Of a stretch of 64,000 nt of DNA, positions 43,199-51,498 are shown in pieces. Both the position numbers and the translations under genes were made by a program. The notes under the pieces were generated by a model that was given only the letters and a program-made list of their open reading frames with translations, did not search any database and was not told where the DNA came from. Each line of letters starts with the position of its first letter. Positions within the stretch are counted from its first letter, which is position 1. Origin of the DNA: Brachyspira pilosicoli (lineage in GTDB: Bacteria; Spirochaetota; Brachyspiria; Brachyspirales; Brachyspiraceae); assembly GCF_036997485.1 (NCBI RefSeq), contig NZ_JAWLPU010000003.1, positions 62,001 through 126,000 on the forward strand, in the 5' to 3' direction.

Positions 43199-44394
43199 TC
43201 CATAGCAACAATTTTTAAATAATGTAAAAACTCTTTATCATCGCACATGGTTTTGCCTTCATCATCAGACAACTTAGCAACAGGTTTTCCATTAACCATT
43301 TGAAGTTTCATTACAATATTTAAAGGTTTAGCAATAGGTTCAAAATCATTCATAATAAATGTACCTATTCCAAAAGTAACCTTAGTTTCGTTTTTGAACT
43401 CTTTATATATATTATAAGCTTTATCAAAATTAAGGCTGTCAGAAAATAGCAGAGTTTTTGTTTTAGGGTCAATTCTTAAGTCTTTATAATGCTTTATAAC
43501 TTTATATCCCCATTCAATAGGGTCTCCAGAATCATGCCTTATACCGTCATAGAGCTTTGCAAAATATAAATCAAAATCTTTTAAGAATTTATCAGTACCC
43601 AAAGTATCAGATAATGCAATACCTAAATCGCCTCTATATTCATTAACCCAAGATTGAAGCATAAATTTTTGACTCTCTGCAAGTCTCACTTTATCTAAAG
43701 CCTGCCCCACTTGATAATATTCATGAGCATTAGTGCCAACCGCAAGTAAATTATACTTCTGAGCAAAATATACATTACTAGTACCCACTAAACAATCTGA
43801 TGGAACTTTTTCTTTTAATATAGAAATAGCTCTATCTTGCCACTTAAAAGAAAATCTTCTTCTAGTTCCAAATTCAGAAAACTTAAAACCATTCTCAGCA
43901 TTATATATAGGAAGTAATTTCTCATCTAATTTTTTTATTAGATTTGATTCTCCTTGTTTATAAACTTCTTTTTCTCCATTAGTTTTACAAATAGTATAGT
44001 AATAATATATTTCACTTATCATAGCAAGTACAGGTATTTCCCAAAGAATAGTTTGATACCAAGGTCCCTCTATAGAAACGGTTAATTTGTTGTCTTCAAA
44101 AGAGGCATTAATATGTTCTTCTAATGGTCTGTATAATTTTAAAAACTCTATATAATCTCTCTTTATAAACCTAAGAGAGGCTAAATATTCAAGTTCTTTT
44201 TTTTGAAATGTTAAATTGCAAAAATGCTTTATCTGCTTTAATAACTCATCATGCATCTCTTTAGTCCATTCTAATATATTTCTGCTTCTAAAAATATATT
44301 TTACCCAAACATTAGAAAATTGCCTTAAAGCACATTGCTGCATTGTGAATTTATATAAATCAGTATCAAGCAAACTATTTATTATATTATCCAT
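43195..44394 (-). CDS. pncB: Nicotinate phosphoribosyltransferase
   Basis: PncB converts nicotinate and PRPP to nicotinate mononucleotide for NAD salvage. Motifs are LLDTDLYKFTMQQ, the FGTRRRFSF region, GTSNVYFAQKYNL with AVGTNAHE, the autophosphorylated His in YDGIRHDSGDP, TKTLLFSDSLNFDKA and FGIGTFIMND. 399 residues matches the PncB class. The lipoprotein gene overlaps by 4 bp downstream, and the AtpZ-like gene is 23 bp upstream. Confidence 0.95.
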   Translation of the reverse strand: MDNIINSLLDTDLYKFTMQQCALRQFSNVWVKYIFRSRNILEWTKEMHDELLKQIKHFCNLTFQKKELEYLASLRFIKRDYIEFLKLYRPLEEHINASFEDNKLTVSIEGPWYQTILWEIPVLAMISEIYYYYTICKTNGEKEVYKQGESNLIKKLDEKLLPIYNAENGFKFSEFGTRRRFSFKWQDRAISILKEKVPSDCLVGTSNVYFAQKYNLLAVGTNAHEYYQVGQALDKVRLAESQKFMLQSWVNEYRGDLGIALSDTLGTDKFLKDFDLYFAKLYDGIRHDSGDPIEWGYKVIKHYKDLRIDPKTKTLLFSDSLNFDKAYNIYKEFKNETKVTFGIGTFIMNDFEPIAKPLNIVMKLQMVNGKPVAKLSDDEGKTMCDDKEFLHYLKIVAME

Positions 44395-44417
44395 AAATAA
44401 ATCCTTAAAAACTTTAT

Positions 44418-44636
44418 CTATTTTTTATTTCTTTCTATAATTTTAGAAAGCTGATAAAGTCTGTATATACCAGATATAAACCCAAAAAATATACCAGCTA
44501 TAGTAAATAATGGAGAAGTGTTTAATTTTTTATCGGCTAAATTTCCAACAAAAGCAAGCCCCAATATTATGCTTCCAAACTCAATACCTAAAGCAGTGTA
44601 TTTTATTCCATTTTTTATATTATTCTTGCTGTTCAT
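44418..44636 (-). CDS. AtpZ/AtpI-family small membrane protein
   Basis: 72 residues with two membrane helices (IEFGSIILGLAFVGNLAD, FTIAGIFFGFISGIYRLY) separated by a short LNTSPL turn, then a basic C-terminus. The GxxxD in GNLAD and the spacing fit AtpZ/AtpI, which help assemble ATP-synthase rotor rings or handle Mg2+. It is not next to ATP-synthase genes. It overlaps the upstream LytM-like gene by 17 bp. Confidence 0.7.
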   Translation of the reverse strand: MNSKNNIKNGIKYTALGIEFGSIILGLAFVGNLADKKLNTSPLFTIAGIFFGFISGIYRLYQLSKIIERNKK

Positions 44637-45519
44637 AATTAAGCGTTGTAAAAATTAAAGGATTAACATATTCAGAAGCTAATTTTAATTCATATTCAAG
44701 TTCGCCTGTTTTGGCATTTCCTATAATATCGCCTTTTTTTACATCAACATTTGTTTTTACAGAAGTAGTGGCTAATCCCTTATAAGTAGTTATAATACCG
44801 TATCTATGATAAATAACTATACTTACTCCCTCATCTTTATTGTATACTACACTATTAATTGTACCAGAGGCAGTTGCCCTAACAAGTGTACCTGCTATTG
44901 TTTGAAAACCTATGCCTTTTGATAAAAAAGAGTCCTTTTGATATGGTTTTGATATAACAGCATATCTGGAGTCTATTGGTGTAATTGTAGGCACATATTC
45001 TAATGCATTATTTTTAGAATTAATATTAGCTTTCAATTCTTCTAAATAATTTTTTAAATTTTCAAACTCTTTGGCTCTGGCATTTAAAAGTGTTATATTA
45101 TCAACATTGTTTGTAGTTATTAAATTAGTATTTTCTATTTTAAATTTATTCATCATATTAGACATATCTTCTCTATAATAATCATTAGAAAATACTGTAT
45201 TAAACAAATTCTCCAAAGAATTAATCTCTTCAAGTCTCTCTTGATAACTTCCTGTAAGTACAAGTGTTTTGCTTGCAATTACAGTATTTTTTGTAAGAGA
45301 AGAGAATGTTATAAAAAGTGCAATTATTATAAATAGAAGTATTATTAAAATTCCATATATAGGGATAGATAAAGTTTTAGTTTTCTTTTTGGAATGCGGT
45401 ATAAACATAAAATAAAGCCTATGAGACAATATTTTATGTAATTTATAAAAAAATGAAGAATTATTAGAATTATTCTTTTTATAAAAGTTGTTTTTTTTCT
45501 TTTTTTTATTTTTGTACAT
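44620..45519 (-). CDS. Degenerate LytM/M23-domain membrane protein
   Basis: 299 residues: a Lys/Asn-rich cytoplasmic start, one membrane helix (LSIPIYGILIILLFIIIALF), a coiled-coil (YQERLEEINSLENLF, ENLKNYLEELKANINSK), and a C-terminal M23-type domain. The domain keeps the fold pattern (GTLVRATASGTINSVVYNKD, VSIVIYHRYGIITTYKGL, VDVKKGDIIGNAKTG). The zinc ligands are absent: the H-x-GID position reads KGIGF, and the HLH near the end reads LEYELKL. It should therefore be non-enzymatic, like EnvC/NlpD-type activators of amidases, or act in division. Confidence 0.8.
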   Translation of the reverse strand: MYKNKKKKKNNFYKKNNSNNSSFFYKLHKILSHRLYFMFIPHSKKKTKTLSIPIYGILIILLFIIIALFITFSSLTKNTVIASKTLVLTGSYQERLEEINSLENLFNTVFSNDYYREDMSNMMNKFKIENTNLITTNNVDNITLLNARAKEFENLKNYLEELKANINSKNNALEYVPTITPIDSRYAVISKPYQKDSFLSKGIGFQTIAGTLVRATASGTINSVVYNKDEGVSIVIYHRYGIITTYKGLATTSVKTNVDVKKGDIIGNAKTGELEYELKLASEYVNPLIFTTLNYEQQE

Positions 45520-45762
45520 ATTGCAAAATTATAACAATAATACAAAATTATATCAATATTAAATGAATATTTGTTATTTGTTATTACCTGCATATATTAT
45601 AATTTTTTTGTTATGCCATTTGATAGTTATAAATAAATTGTTGATAATTATATATGATTTTATTTGTAATAATTGTTAAAAACTTATAAAATAATTTTAT
45701 AATTAATAATGAAAAAGAAAATAAAAGTTATTACAACTTTATAATAAATTTACTAATTCTAA

Positions 45763-45790
45763 TTGAATTTATATAAAAATATTATATATT
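45763..45790 (+). promoter_or_regulatory. Probable promoter for the small peptide at 45845
   Basis: TTGAAT at 45763-45768, a 16-bp spacer and TATATT at 45785-45790. The predicted leader is about 48 nt. The 45520-45762 region is AT-rich with no other feature. Confidence 0.45.
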
Positions 45791-45844
45791 TATTACATAA
45801 ACACTTCAGTATTTTATGCGAGTTAAAATAGGAGGTGTTTTGTG

Positions 45845-45943
45845 ATGAAACTGAATCATATTAATAAAAGTATTATTGCTTTTTATCTTATTAAATACTT
45901 AATTCTTTTAAGTATATCTATAATATTATTGTTTATAACATAA
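45845..45943 (+). CDS. 32-residue hydrophobic peptide
   Basis: ATG at 45845 (or GTG at 45842, in frame) follows a perfect AGGAGG at 45830-45835. The product starts MKLNHINKSIIAFYLIKYL and continues LLSISIILLFIT: a short polar, basic N-terminus then a single membrane-length hydrophobic helix. A terminator hairpin begins 40 bp after the stop. A strong ribosome-binding site, a one-helix hydrophobic product and a private terminator are typical of type I toxins or small membrane regulators, but no homologue is recognised and no antisense RNA was identified. Confidence 0.5.
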   Translation: MKLNHINKSIIAFYLIKYLILLSISIILLFIT

Positions 45944-45982
45944 GTGTAATTTTATTTTTTAATCATAGCTATTTTAAGTTAA

Positions 45983-46013
45983 TGTATGGCAGTTTACTTT
46001 GCTATACATTTTT
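45983..46013 (+). terminator. Terminator after the small peptide ORF
   Basis: TGTATGGCA/TGCTATACA form a 9-bp stem (one G-U) with an 8-base loop, followed by TTTTT. Confidence 0.8.
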
Positions 46014-46014
46014 A

Positions 46015-46148
46015 GCGAACAATTTTTATTAGCAATAATGAGAGAGTATAACAATAACAAGCGAGCCGAAGTAGCTAGTAACTTTAGTTGCTGGCTTATA
46101 ATGGCGAACCAAGTAGGCACACTTAGTGTGGGTGAGCATAACAATAAT
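46015..46148 (+). repeat. Three tandem imperfect 43-46 bp units upstream of the TPR/HEPN-like gene
   Basis: Units begin at 46015 (GCGAACAATTTTT), 46061 (GCGAGCCGAAGTAGC) and 46104 (GCGAACCAAGTAGGC). They end with TATAACAATAACAA, CTTATAATG and CATAACAATAATA respectively. The second and third have hairpin potential (CACACTTAGTGTG in the third). AGGAG for the next gene follows directly at 46149-46153. Confidence 0.55.
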
Positions 46149-46162
46149 AGGAGACTAACTAT

Positions 46163-48139
46163 ATGAATAAAAAAGAATTATATTATGAATTTGATGAAAA
46201 AATATTATTTGAGCATTTGCATTTATTTTATACAGATTATGATTATGTAAATGGAAGATTTTCTGATAAAAAAAGATTTAATGATTGGGAAGAAGGATTT
46301 AAAATTCTTAAAGATAAATATATAAATAATGAATTATCTCTGGGAAATTTTCTTCAGATAATTAATCAAGTTTTAAAAATATTATGGATTTATTTTACAG
46401 ATTTTTATAATGCAAATATCCATGACTATTTTAAATTGTTATTAACAGAACTTTTAGATTTGAAAAAATACAAAGATGAAAAAAAGGAACAAATTGATGC
46501 TAATATATATGAGTTGATATTGTATTGTTCAGTTTTGCTTTCCGATGTAAAATGTACTTTATCAATAGCAAATGAAGCATTAAAAATTTATCCTAATAAT
46601 AAAAAATATTTGCTTGATTGTAATATTCAAGGGGTTCATATAGATAAATCAATTGATATAATAGACAATCAAATAAAATATCACAAAAATGATGATATGG
46701 AAATAATAAGACTAGTTCCTCCTATAATAATTTATTTAAAAAATAAAGATATAAATAAATATTATGATAAAATAAAAGAATATTTTAATTTTTTAATAAA
46801 TGCTATGAAACCTTATGAAAATTATTTTTATTATCTTAAAAGTATATATAGTGAAGATGAAATAATGTATGCATATATTTGGAAATACGAATTTTATCTA
46901 AACCCAGAATCAAATTTAATAGCATATTATAGTTTATATCATAAAACTTTTGATGAAAATATAGAAGATAAAATAAAAAGCCATGAAAAAATTATAAATA
47001 TGAATGGTGATTTATACTCTAAAAAAGATATAATATTGGATTTATCATATTATTATATGGAAGCAGGCAGATATAATGATTCATATAAATTATTGGAAAA
47101 ATACAGAGAAAATGCTTATTTTAAGTATGATGTTAATTATAAGGTATTATTTGGAAAGGCAATATATAAAAGAGATGAAAATAATGAAGTTAATTATAAA
47201 TTAGCCTGTGAGTATTTTAGAGCAGCAATAGATAGAATAAATTATTATGATGACAAAGAATACGCTATAGTTCATATATTGTCTGCAATAAAAGATGTTA
47301 AAGAGATGGAGAAGAAAGGACATGCTCCATTAGGATATTCTAAATTTTTGCTTAGGCATCTATATTATAGTCAAAAAGAGGATATTTATTTTCAATATAT
47401 GGAAACATATAAATTTGCTTACGATGAAATAGAAGATTATAGTATTTGTGCTGATATAATATTGGATATTAAAAAATCAGAAATTTATAATAAAGTAATA
47501 TTAGCTGATAAAGAAAAATTTGAACAGTATAATTTTGAGTTTTCTAAATATATGATTAACTCAATTCATAATTTGAATACTGATAATATAAATGAGTTAA
47601 ATAAAATATTTGAAGAGGAAGATTTTTTTGTGTACAAAAATATTTTAATAGACTTGATAAATAAAAGAGCGGAAACTGAATTATTAAATTATAATATTGA
47701 AATATTAAATAAAGAAGTATTAATAGAATTATACAGAATTATGAGTATCTTAAGAAAAGATATTCTTATAAGAGAATTATTTGATTTTGTAGAATCATCA
47801 GAGGATTGTTTAAATGAAGTAAATAAATGGAAAAATACTAAATTAGAAAAAGTAAATCATTTAGAAAAAGAATATACTCTATGCTATCATTACAGATCAT
47901 ATCAGATAAATAAAAAAATGCCTGATAATTATGTAGCGATTAGTCAAATTAGAAATACTTTAACTCATAGAATAAATGAGAATAAAGGAGTAGAGAATTT
48001 TATAAAGCATAAAAAAGATGCAATTAACTTTATAGATATGCATTTTCAAAGTATAGTAAAATGTTTATTTGATATAATTATAAATCATAATATTTTATCA
48101 TTAGAGCATTTTAGAAGCGAGGAGTTTTTGGGTAAATGA
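46163..48139 (+). CDS. Large helical-repeat protein with C-terminal HEPN-like motif
   Basis: 658 residues, soluble, very rich in Lys, Asn, Tyr and Ile. The body is helical with TPR-like pairs: YELILYCSVLLSDVKCTLS, DLSYYYMEAGRYNDSYKLLE and YKLACEYFRAAIDRINYYD. Near the C-terminus AISQIRNTLTHRINENKG carries R-N-x3-H (597-602), which fits the RX4-6H motif of HEPN ribonucleases, followed by the expected amphipathic helix FIDMHFQSIVKCLFDIII. TPR-HEPN combinations occur in toxin and antiphage proteins, but the family is not identified here. It is a lone gene between two housekeeping blocks, behind three tandem repeats and the small-peptide unit. Confidence 0.65.
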   Translation: MNKKELYYEFDEKILFEHLHLFYTDYDYVNGRFSDKKRFNDWEEGFKILKDKYINNELSLGNFLQIINQVLKILWIYFTDFYNANIHDYFKLLLTELLDLKKYKDEKKEQIDANIYELILYCSVLLSDVKCTLSIANEALKIYPNNKKYLLDCNIQGVHIDKSIDIIDNQIKYHKNDDMEIIRLVPPIIIYLKNKDINKYYDKIKEYFNFLINAMKPYENYFYYLKSIYSEDEIMYAYIWKYEFYLNPESNLIAYYSLYHKTFDENIEDKIKSHEKIINMNGDLYSKKDIILDLSYYYMEAGRYNDSYKLLEKYRENAYFKYDVNYKVLFGKAIYKRDENNEVNYKLACEYFRAAIDRINYYDDKEYAIVHILSAIKDVKEMEKKGHAPLGYSKFLLRHLYYSQKEDIYFQYMETYKFAYDEIEDYSICADIILDIKKSEIYNKVILADKEKFEQYNFEFSKYMINSIHNLNTDNINELNKIFEEEDFFVYKNILIDLINKRAETELLNYNIEILNKEVLIELYRIMSILRKDILIRELFDFVESSEDCLNEVNKWKNTKLEKVNHLEKEYTLCYHYRSYQINKKMPDNYVAISQIRNTLTHRINENKGVENFIKHKKDAINFIDMHFQSIVKCLFDIIINHNILSLEHFRSEEFLGK

Positions 48140-48224
48140 TTTTTTAATTTTTTACTATGTTGAAAAAAATTTAAATTCGTATAAAATATAGTAGATAATA
48201 ATTTTAAAATTAGGATTAATAAAT

Positions 48225-49676
48225 ATGGAATATGAAGCAGTCATAGGATTAGAAGTGCATGTTCAGCTTAATACTAAAACTAAAGCATTCTGTTCATGCC
48301 CAAACACTTTCGGTGCTCCTGCAAACACTCTTACTTGTCCAAGATGTCAGGCTCACCCCGGTACTTTGCCTATAGTTAATAAAGAAATGGTGCATAAAAC
48401 TATAAAAGCAGGACTTGCTACTAACTGTACTATACAAAAGAAAAGCAGATTCGCTAGAAAACATTATTTCTACCCAGATTTGCCTTCTTATTATCAGATT
48501 ACTCAAATGGACGAACCAATCTGTACTGAAGGTCATCTTGATATAACTGTGCTTAATGAAGATGGTTCTTCTTACAATAAAAGTATAAGAATAAACAGAA
48601 TACACATGGAAGAAGATGCTGGTAAACTTGTGCATGATGATACAGGAAGACCTTTGAGTTATGTGGACTTAAATCGTGCTGGTTGTTGTTTGATTGAATG
48701 TGTAAGCGAACCGGATATTTCTACTGGTGAAGAAGCTTATCAATATTTAACAGAGCTTAAAAAAATATTTAAATATATTGATGTTTCTGATTGTAACATG
48801 GAAGAAGGTTCTTTAAGATGCGATGCTAACGTTTCTATACGCCCTAAAGGAAGCACAGAACTTGGCACTAAAACTGAAGTAAAAAACATGAACAGTTTTA
48901 GAAATGTAAGACTTGCTATTGACTATGAAATCAAAAGACAAATTAAAGCTTTAAATAACGGCGAGAAAATCTTACAAGAAACTAGACTTTATGATGCTAA
49001 AGAAAACACTACTAAAGGTATGCGTTCAAAAGAGGGTGCTGCAGATTACAGATATTTCCCAGACCCAGATATACCTCTTTTAGTTCTTAAAGATGAAGAG
49101 ATTGAACAGGCTAAAAAAGAGCTTCCAGAACTTCCTCAGCAAAAACGAGAGAGACTTAAAAAAGATTATGATTTGCCTGATCAGGATATAGTTGTGTTAA
49201 CAGAAGATGCAGCATTGGCTGATTATTATGAGGCAGCAGTAAAAGCTTATCCTAAACAGCCTAAGAAAATAAGCAACTGGATAATGGTAGAAGTTAATGC
49301 ATACTTAAACAAAAAACTCCAAACTATAAAAGATTTCAAACCAAAACCAGAACATATTGCTGAAATTTTTAAGCTTATAGATGAAAATGTGATAAGCGGT
49401 AAAATAGCAAAAGAGATTTTTGAAGATATGTGCGAAACAGGAGAAGCTCCTTCTGCCATAGTTGAGAAAAAAGGCATCAAACAAGTAAGCGATACTGGCG
49501 AGCTTGAAACAATTATAAGAAAAGTGTTAGAAGAAAATCCTAAATCAGTAGCAGACTTCAAAGCAGGTAAAGAGAAATCATTCGGTTTCTTAGTGGGTCA
49601 AACAATGAAAGCTACTAAAGGTCAAGGTAACCCTAAACTTGTTAATGAAGTTTTGAGAAAAATTTTAAGCGAATAA
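48225..49676 (+). CDS. gatB: Asp-tRNA(Asn)/Glu-tRNA(Gln) amidotransferase subunit B
   Basis: GatB binds misacylated Glu-tRNA(Gln) or Asp-tRNA(Asn) and carries the kinase step of transamidation. Typical motifs: YEAVIGLEVHVQLNTKTKAF, the zinc site CSCPNTFGAPANTLTCPRCQ-like cysteines, RKHYFYPDLPSYYQITQ, RIHMEEDAGKL, EGSLRCDANVS, KTEVKNMNSFRNV and DYRYFPDPDIPLL. The C-terminal YqeY-like tail domain is complete. 483 residues is normal length. gatA and gatC are not adjacent. Confidence 0.97.
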   Translation: MEYEAVIGLEVHVQLNTKTKAFCSCPNTFGAPANTLTCPRCQAHPGTLPIVNKEMVHKTIKAGLATNCTIQKKSRFARKHYFYPDLPSYYQITQMDEPICTEGHLDITVLNEDGSSYNKSIRINRIHMEEDAGKLVHDDTGRPLSYVDLNRAGCCLIECVSEPDISTGEEAYQYLTELKKIFKYIDVSDCNMEEGSLRCDANVSIRPKGSTELGTKTEVKNMNSFRNVRLAIDYEIKRQIKALNNGEKILQETRLYDAKENTTKGMRSKEGAADYRYFPDPDIPLLVLKDEEIEQAKKELPELPQQKRERLKKDYDLPDQDIVVLTEDAALADYYEAAVKAYPKQPKKISNWIMVEVNAYLNKKLQTIKDFKPKPEHIAEIFKLIDENVISGKIAKEIFEDMCETGEAPSAIVEKKGIKQVSDTGELETIIRKVLEENPKSVADFKAGKEKSFGFLVGQTMKATKGQGNPKLVNEVLRKILSE

Positions 49677-49699
49677 TTAATATTTAATTTTTATAAATA

Positions 49700-49734
49700 A
49701 AGCCTAGCTATTGAATAATAGTTAGGCTTTTTTA
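49700..49734. terminator. Bidirectional terminator between gatB and the glycan cluster
   Basis: AAGCCTAGCTATT and AATAGTTAGGCTT form a 13-bp stem (one G-U) with loop GAAT. A T run follows on the plus strand and an A-rich flank precedes it, so it can serve both convergent units. Confidence 0.85.
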
Positions 49735-49754
49735 TTTAATTTTGATGAGCAATT

Positions 49755-50456
49755 TTATTTATTTTTATTTTTTAAAGCATAGAAATACCAATGCAGATAA
49801 TTAGGAAGCCAAGAGAATAATTTAAACCTAGATTCCCCATTGCTTCTATCTTTCCATGTAGATGGTATTTCTGTTATTTTATAACCCATAGAATATGCTT
49901 TTACTGTTATTTCCATTCCAAGCTCAAATCCGCCATTGCTTTCAATAGTAATATTATCTAAAAGTTGTCTAGAATACATTTTAAAACTATTTGATATATC
50001 ATGAGTGTTTATACCAGTAAGTATGTGTAAACTTATGCCCGCAGTTCTAGACATTAATCCTTTAAAGAATGGACCTCCTATTTGTTTTCCTCCTTTCATA
50101 TATCTGGAACCGCAAACTAAATCATATCCTTCTTCGGTAATTTTTTTATACATGCTGTCAACTATTTCTAAACTGTCAGATAAATCAGCCATTATTACTA
50201 AGACAGGGTTATCATTATCAAGGTATAAACCTGTTTTTATAGCATTTAAAGCACCTTTACCATACTTATTTTTTATTAAATTTATATTAAAATTATATGA
50301 ATTTTTTATTTTATTAACTTCTTCTAAAGTATTGTCTTCATCAAAATCATATATAATAAATATTGATATAGATGCTTTAATATTAGATTTTATTTCATCA
50401 AAAAGTTTTTTAATATTGTCTTTTTCATTATATACAGGAATAACAATGTTCAGCAT
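49755..50456 (-). CDS. Family 2 glycosyltransferase (dolichol-phosphate-mannose-synthase-like)
   Basis: 233 residues, GT-A fold: LNIVIPVYNEKDNIKKLF, IIYDFDEDNTLEEV, KNKYGKGALNAIKTGLYL, VIMADLSDSLEIVDSMY (metal-binding acidic block), DLVCGSRYMKGGKQIGG, DISNSFKMYSRQLLDN and IPSTWKDRSNGESRFKL. The GxSRFK-like end and the overall pattern place it near the DPM1/polyprenyl-phosphate glycosyltransferases. There are no membrane helices. It is the last gene of the glycan cluster, 5 bp after the epimerase. Confidence 0.88.
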   Translation of the reverse strand: MLNIVIPVYNEKDNIKKLFDEIKSNIKASISIFIIYDFDEDNTLEEVNKIKNSYNFNINLIKNKYGKGALNAIKTGLYLDNDNPVLVIMADLSDSLEIVDSMYKKITEEGYDLVCGSRYMKGGKQIGGPFFKGLMSRTAGISLHILTGINTHDISNSFKMYSRQLLDNITIESNGGFELGMEITVKAYSMGYKITEIPSTWKDRSNGESRFKLFSWLPNYLHWYFYALKNKNK

Positions 50457-50461
50457 AATAA

Positions 50462-51481
50462 TTATATATTTCCATATTTAATTTGCTCTTTAATCCAAGG
50501 TATAACTTCATCTAACATTTCAGATAAAGTAGTAGTAGCCTCAAATCCTAATACTCTTTTAGCTTTTTCAACAGATGGTACTCTTTTTTGAACATCATAT
50601 TGATAAGGTTCATCAGATACAAAATTCAAAGGTTTGTCTCCATTAATTTTTTTCCATATTACAGCTGCTAATTCTTTAACTGTAGTAGATTCAGCAGTAG
50701 AAATGTTGAAATCTTCATTAATAGCCTTATCACTTTCAATACAAGCAACTATACCTCTAGCTAAATCTCCTCCATAAGTATAATGTCTTATTTGATTTCC
50801 GCTTCCTAATATATGTAGAGGATCCTGTCCTTTTAATACTTTCTGTACTAAATCAGGAACAACATGACTCATAGCTAATTTTACGTTACCAGAATTTATT
50901 TCTTTTTCATTTTTTGCTCTTCTCTCTCCTATACCTACACAATTAAATGGACGTATTATAGTATATGGAAGTTTATATTGTTCATAAGCTCCTTTAGTAA
51001 AATATTCACAAGCTAATTTTTGAAATCCGTAAGTAGATAATGGAGGAGGACATTTAAATTGTTCTCCTTCTTCTGTTGGATAAGTAGAAGTAGATTCAAA
51101 TACCATAGAAGATGATAAAACATTAATTTTCTTTAATTTCTTATTTTTAAATGCCCATATAGCACTATCAAAAGTAGAGGCTATTATTTTTTCATTTTCA
51201 GCAAGTAAATCATAAGCATACTCATGAAAATATGTAATGCCTCCTATCATAGCTGCTATTGCTACGACTTGATCACAATCTTCGATCAAATTTTTCATCA
51301 AGTTTGTATCTTTTACATCCCCATCAACTTTTGTAAATTTAGGATGATTATCATAACTTTTCTCTAAATAACCATATTTACTATAGTTATCTATACCTAC
51401 AATTTCATGACCTCTTTCAAGAAGTTGATCAACTAAATATCCGGATATAAATCCAGCAGAGCCTGTAATTAAAATTTTCAT
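50462..51481 (-). CDS. NAD-dependent nucleotide-sugar epimerase/dehydratase
   Basis: 339-residue extended short-chain dehydrogenase. The NAD motif is TGSAGFISGYLVDQLLERG (the usual GxxGxxG reads GSAGFIS, so the last Gly is Ser). Other motifs are DNYSKYGYLEKSY, the catalytic SSSMVFES and YGFQK (Tyr and Lys of YxxxK), RPFNCVGIGE, and a C-terminal SVEKAKRVLGFEA. It resembles UDP-glucose/UDP-glucuronate 4-epimerases. With the nucleotide-sugar dehydrogenase in the same cluster, epimerisation of a UDP-uronic acid is a reasonable but unproven role. Confidence 0.86.
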   Translation of the reverse strand: MKILITGSAGFISGYLVDQLLERGHEIVGIDNYSKYGYLEKSYDNHPKFTKVDGDVKDTNLMKNLIEDCDQVVAIAAMIGGITYFHEYAYDLLAENEKIIASTFDSAIWAFKNKKLKKINVLSSSMVFESTSTYPTEEGEQFKCPPPLSTYGFQKLACEYFTKGAYEQYKLPYTIIRPFNCVGIGERRAKNEKEINSGNVKLAMSHVVPDLVQKVLKGQDPLHILGSGNQIRHYTYGGDLARGIVACIESDKAINEDFNISTAESTTVKELAAVIWKKINGDKPLNFVSDEPYQYDVQKRVPSVEKAKRVLGFEATTTLSEMLDEVIPWIKEQIKYGNI

Positions 51482-51498
51482 ATTTTATTCCTTTATAA

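Noticed and set aside
48294-48635. 113-residue ORF antisense to gatB
   Set aside because: It is a shadow frame of a strongly conserved housekeeping gene.
50005-50481. 158-residue ORF antisense to the glycosyltransferase
   Set aside because: The opposite strand encodes a clear GT2 protein; this is its shadow.
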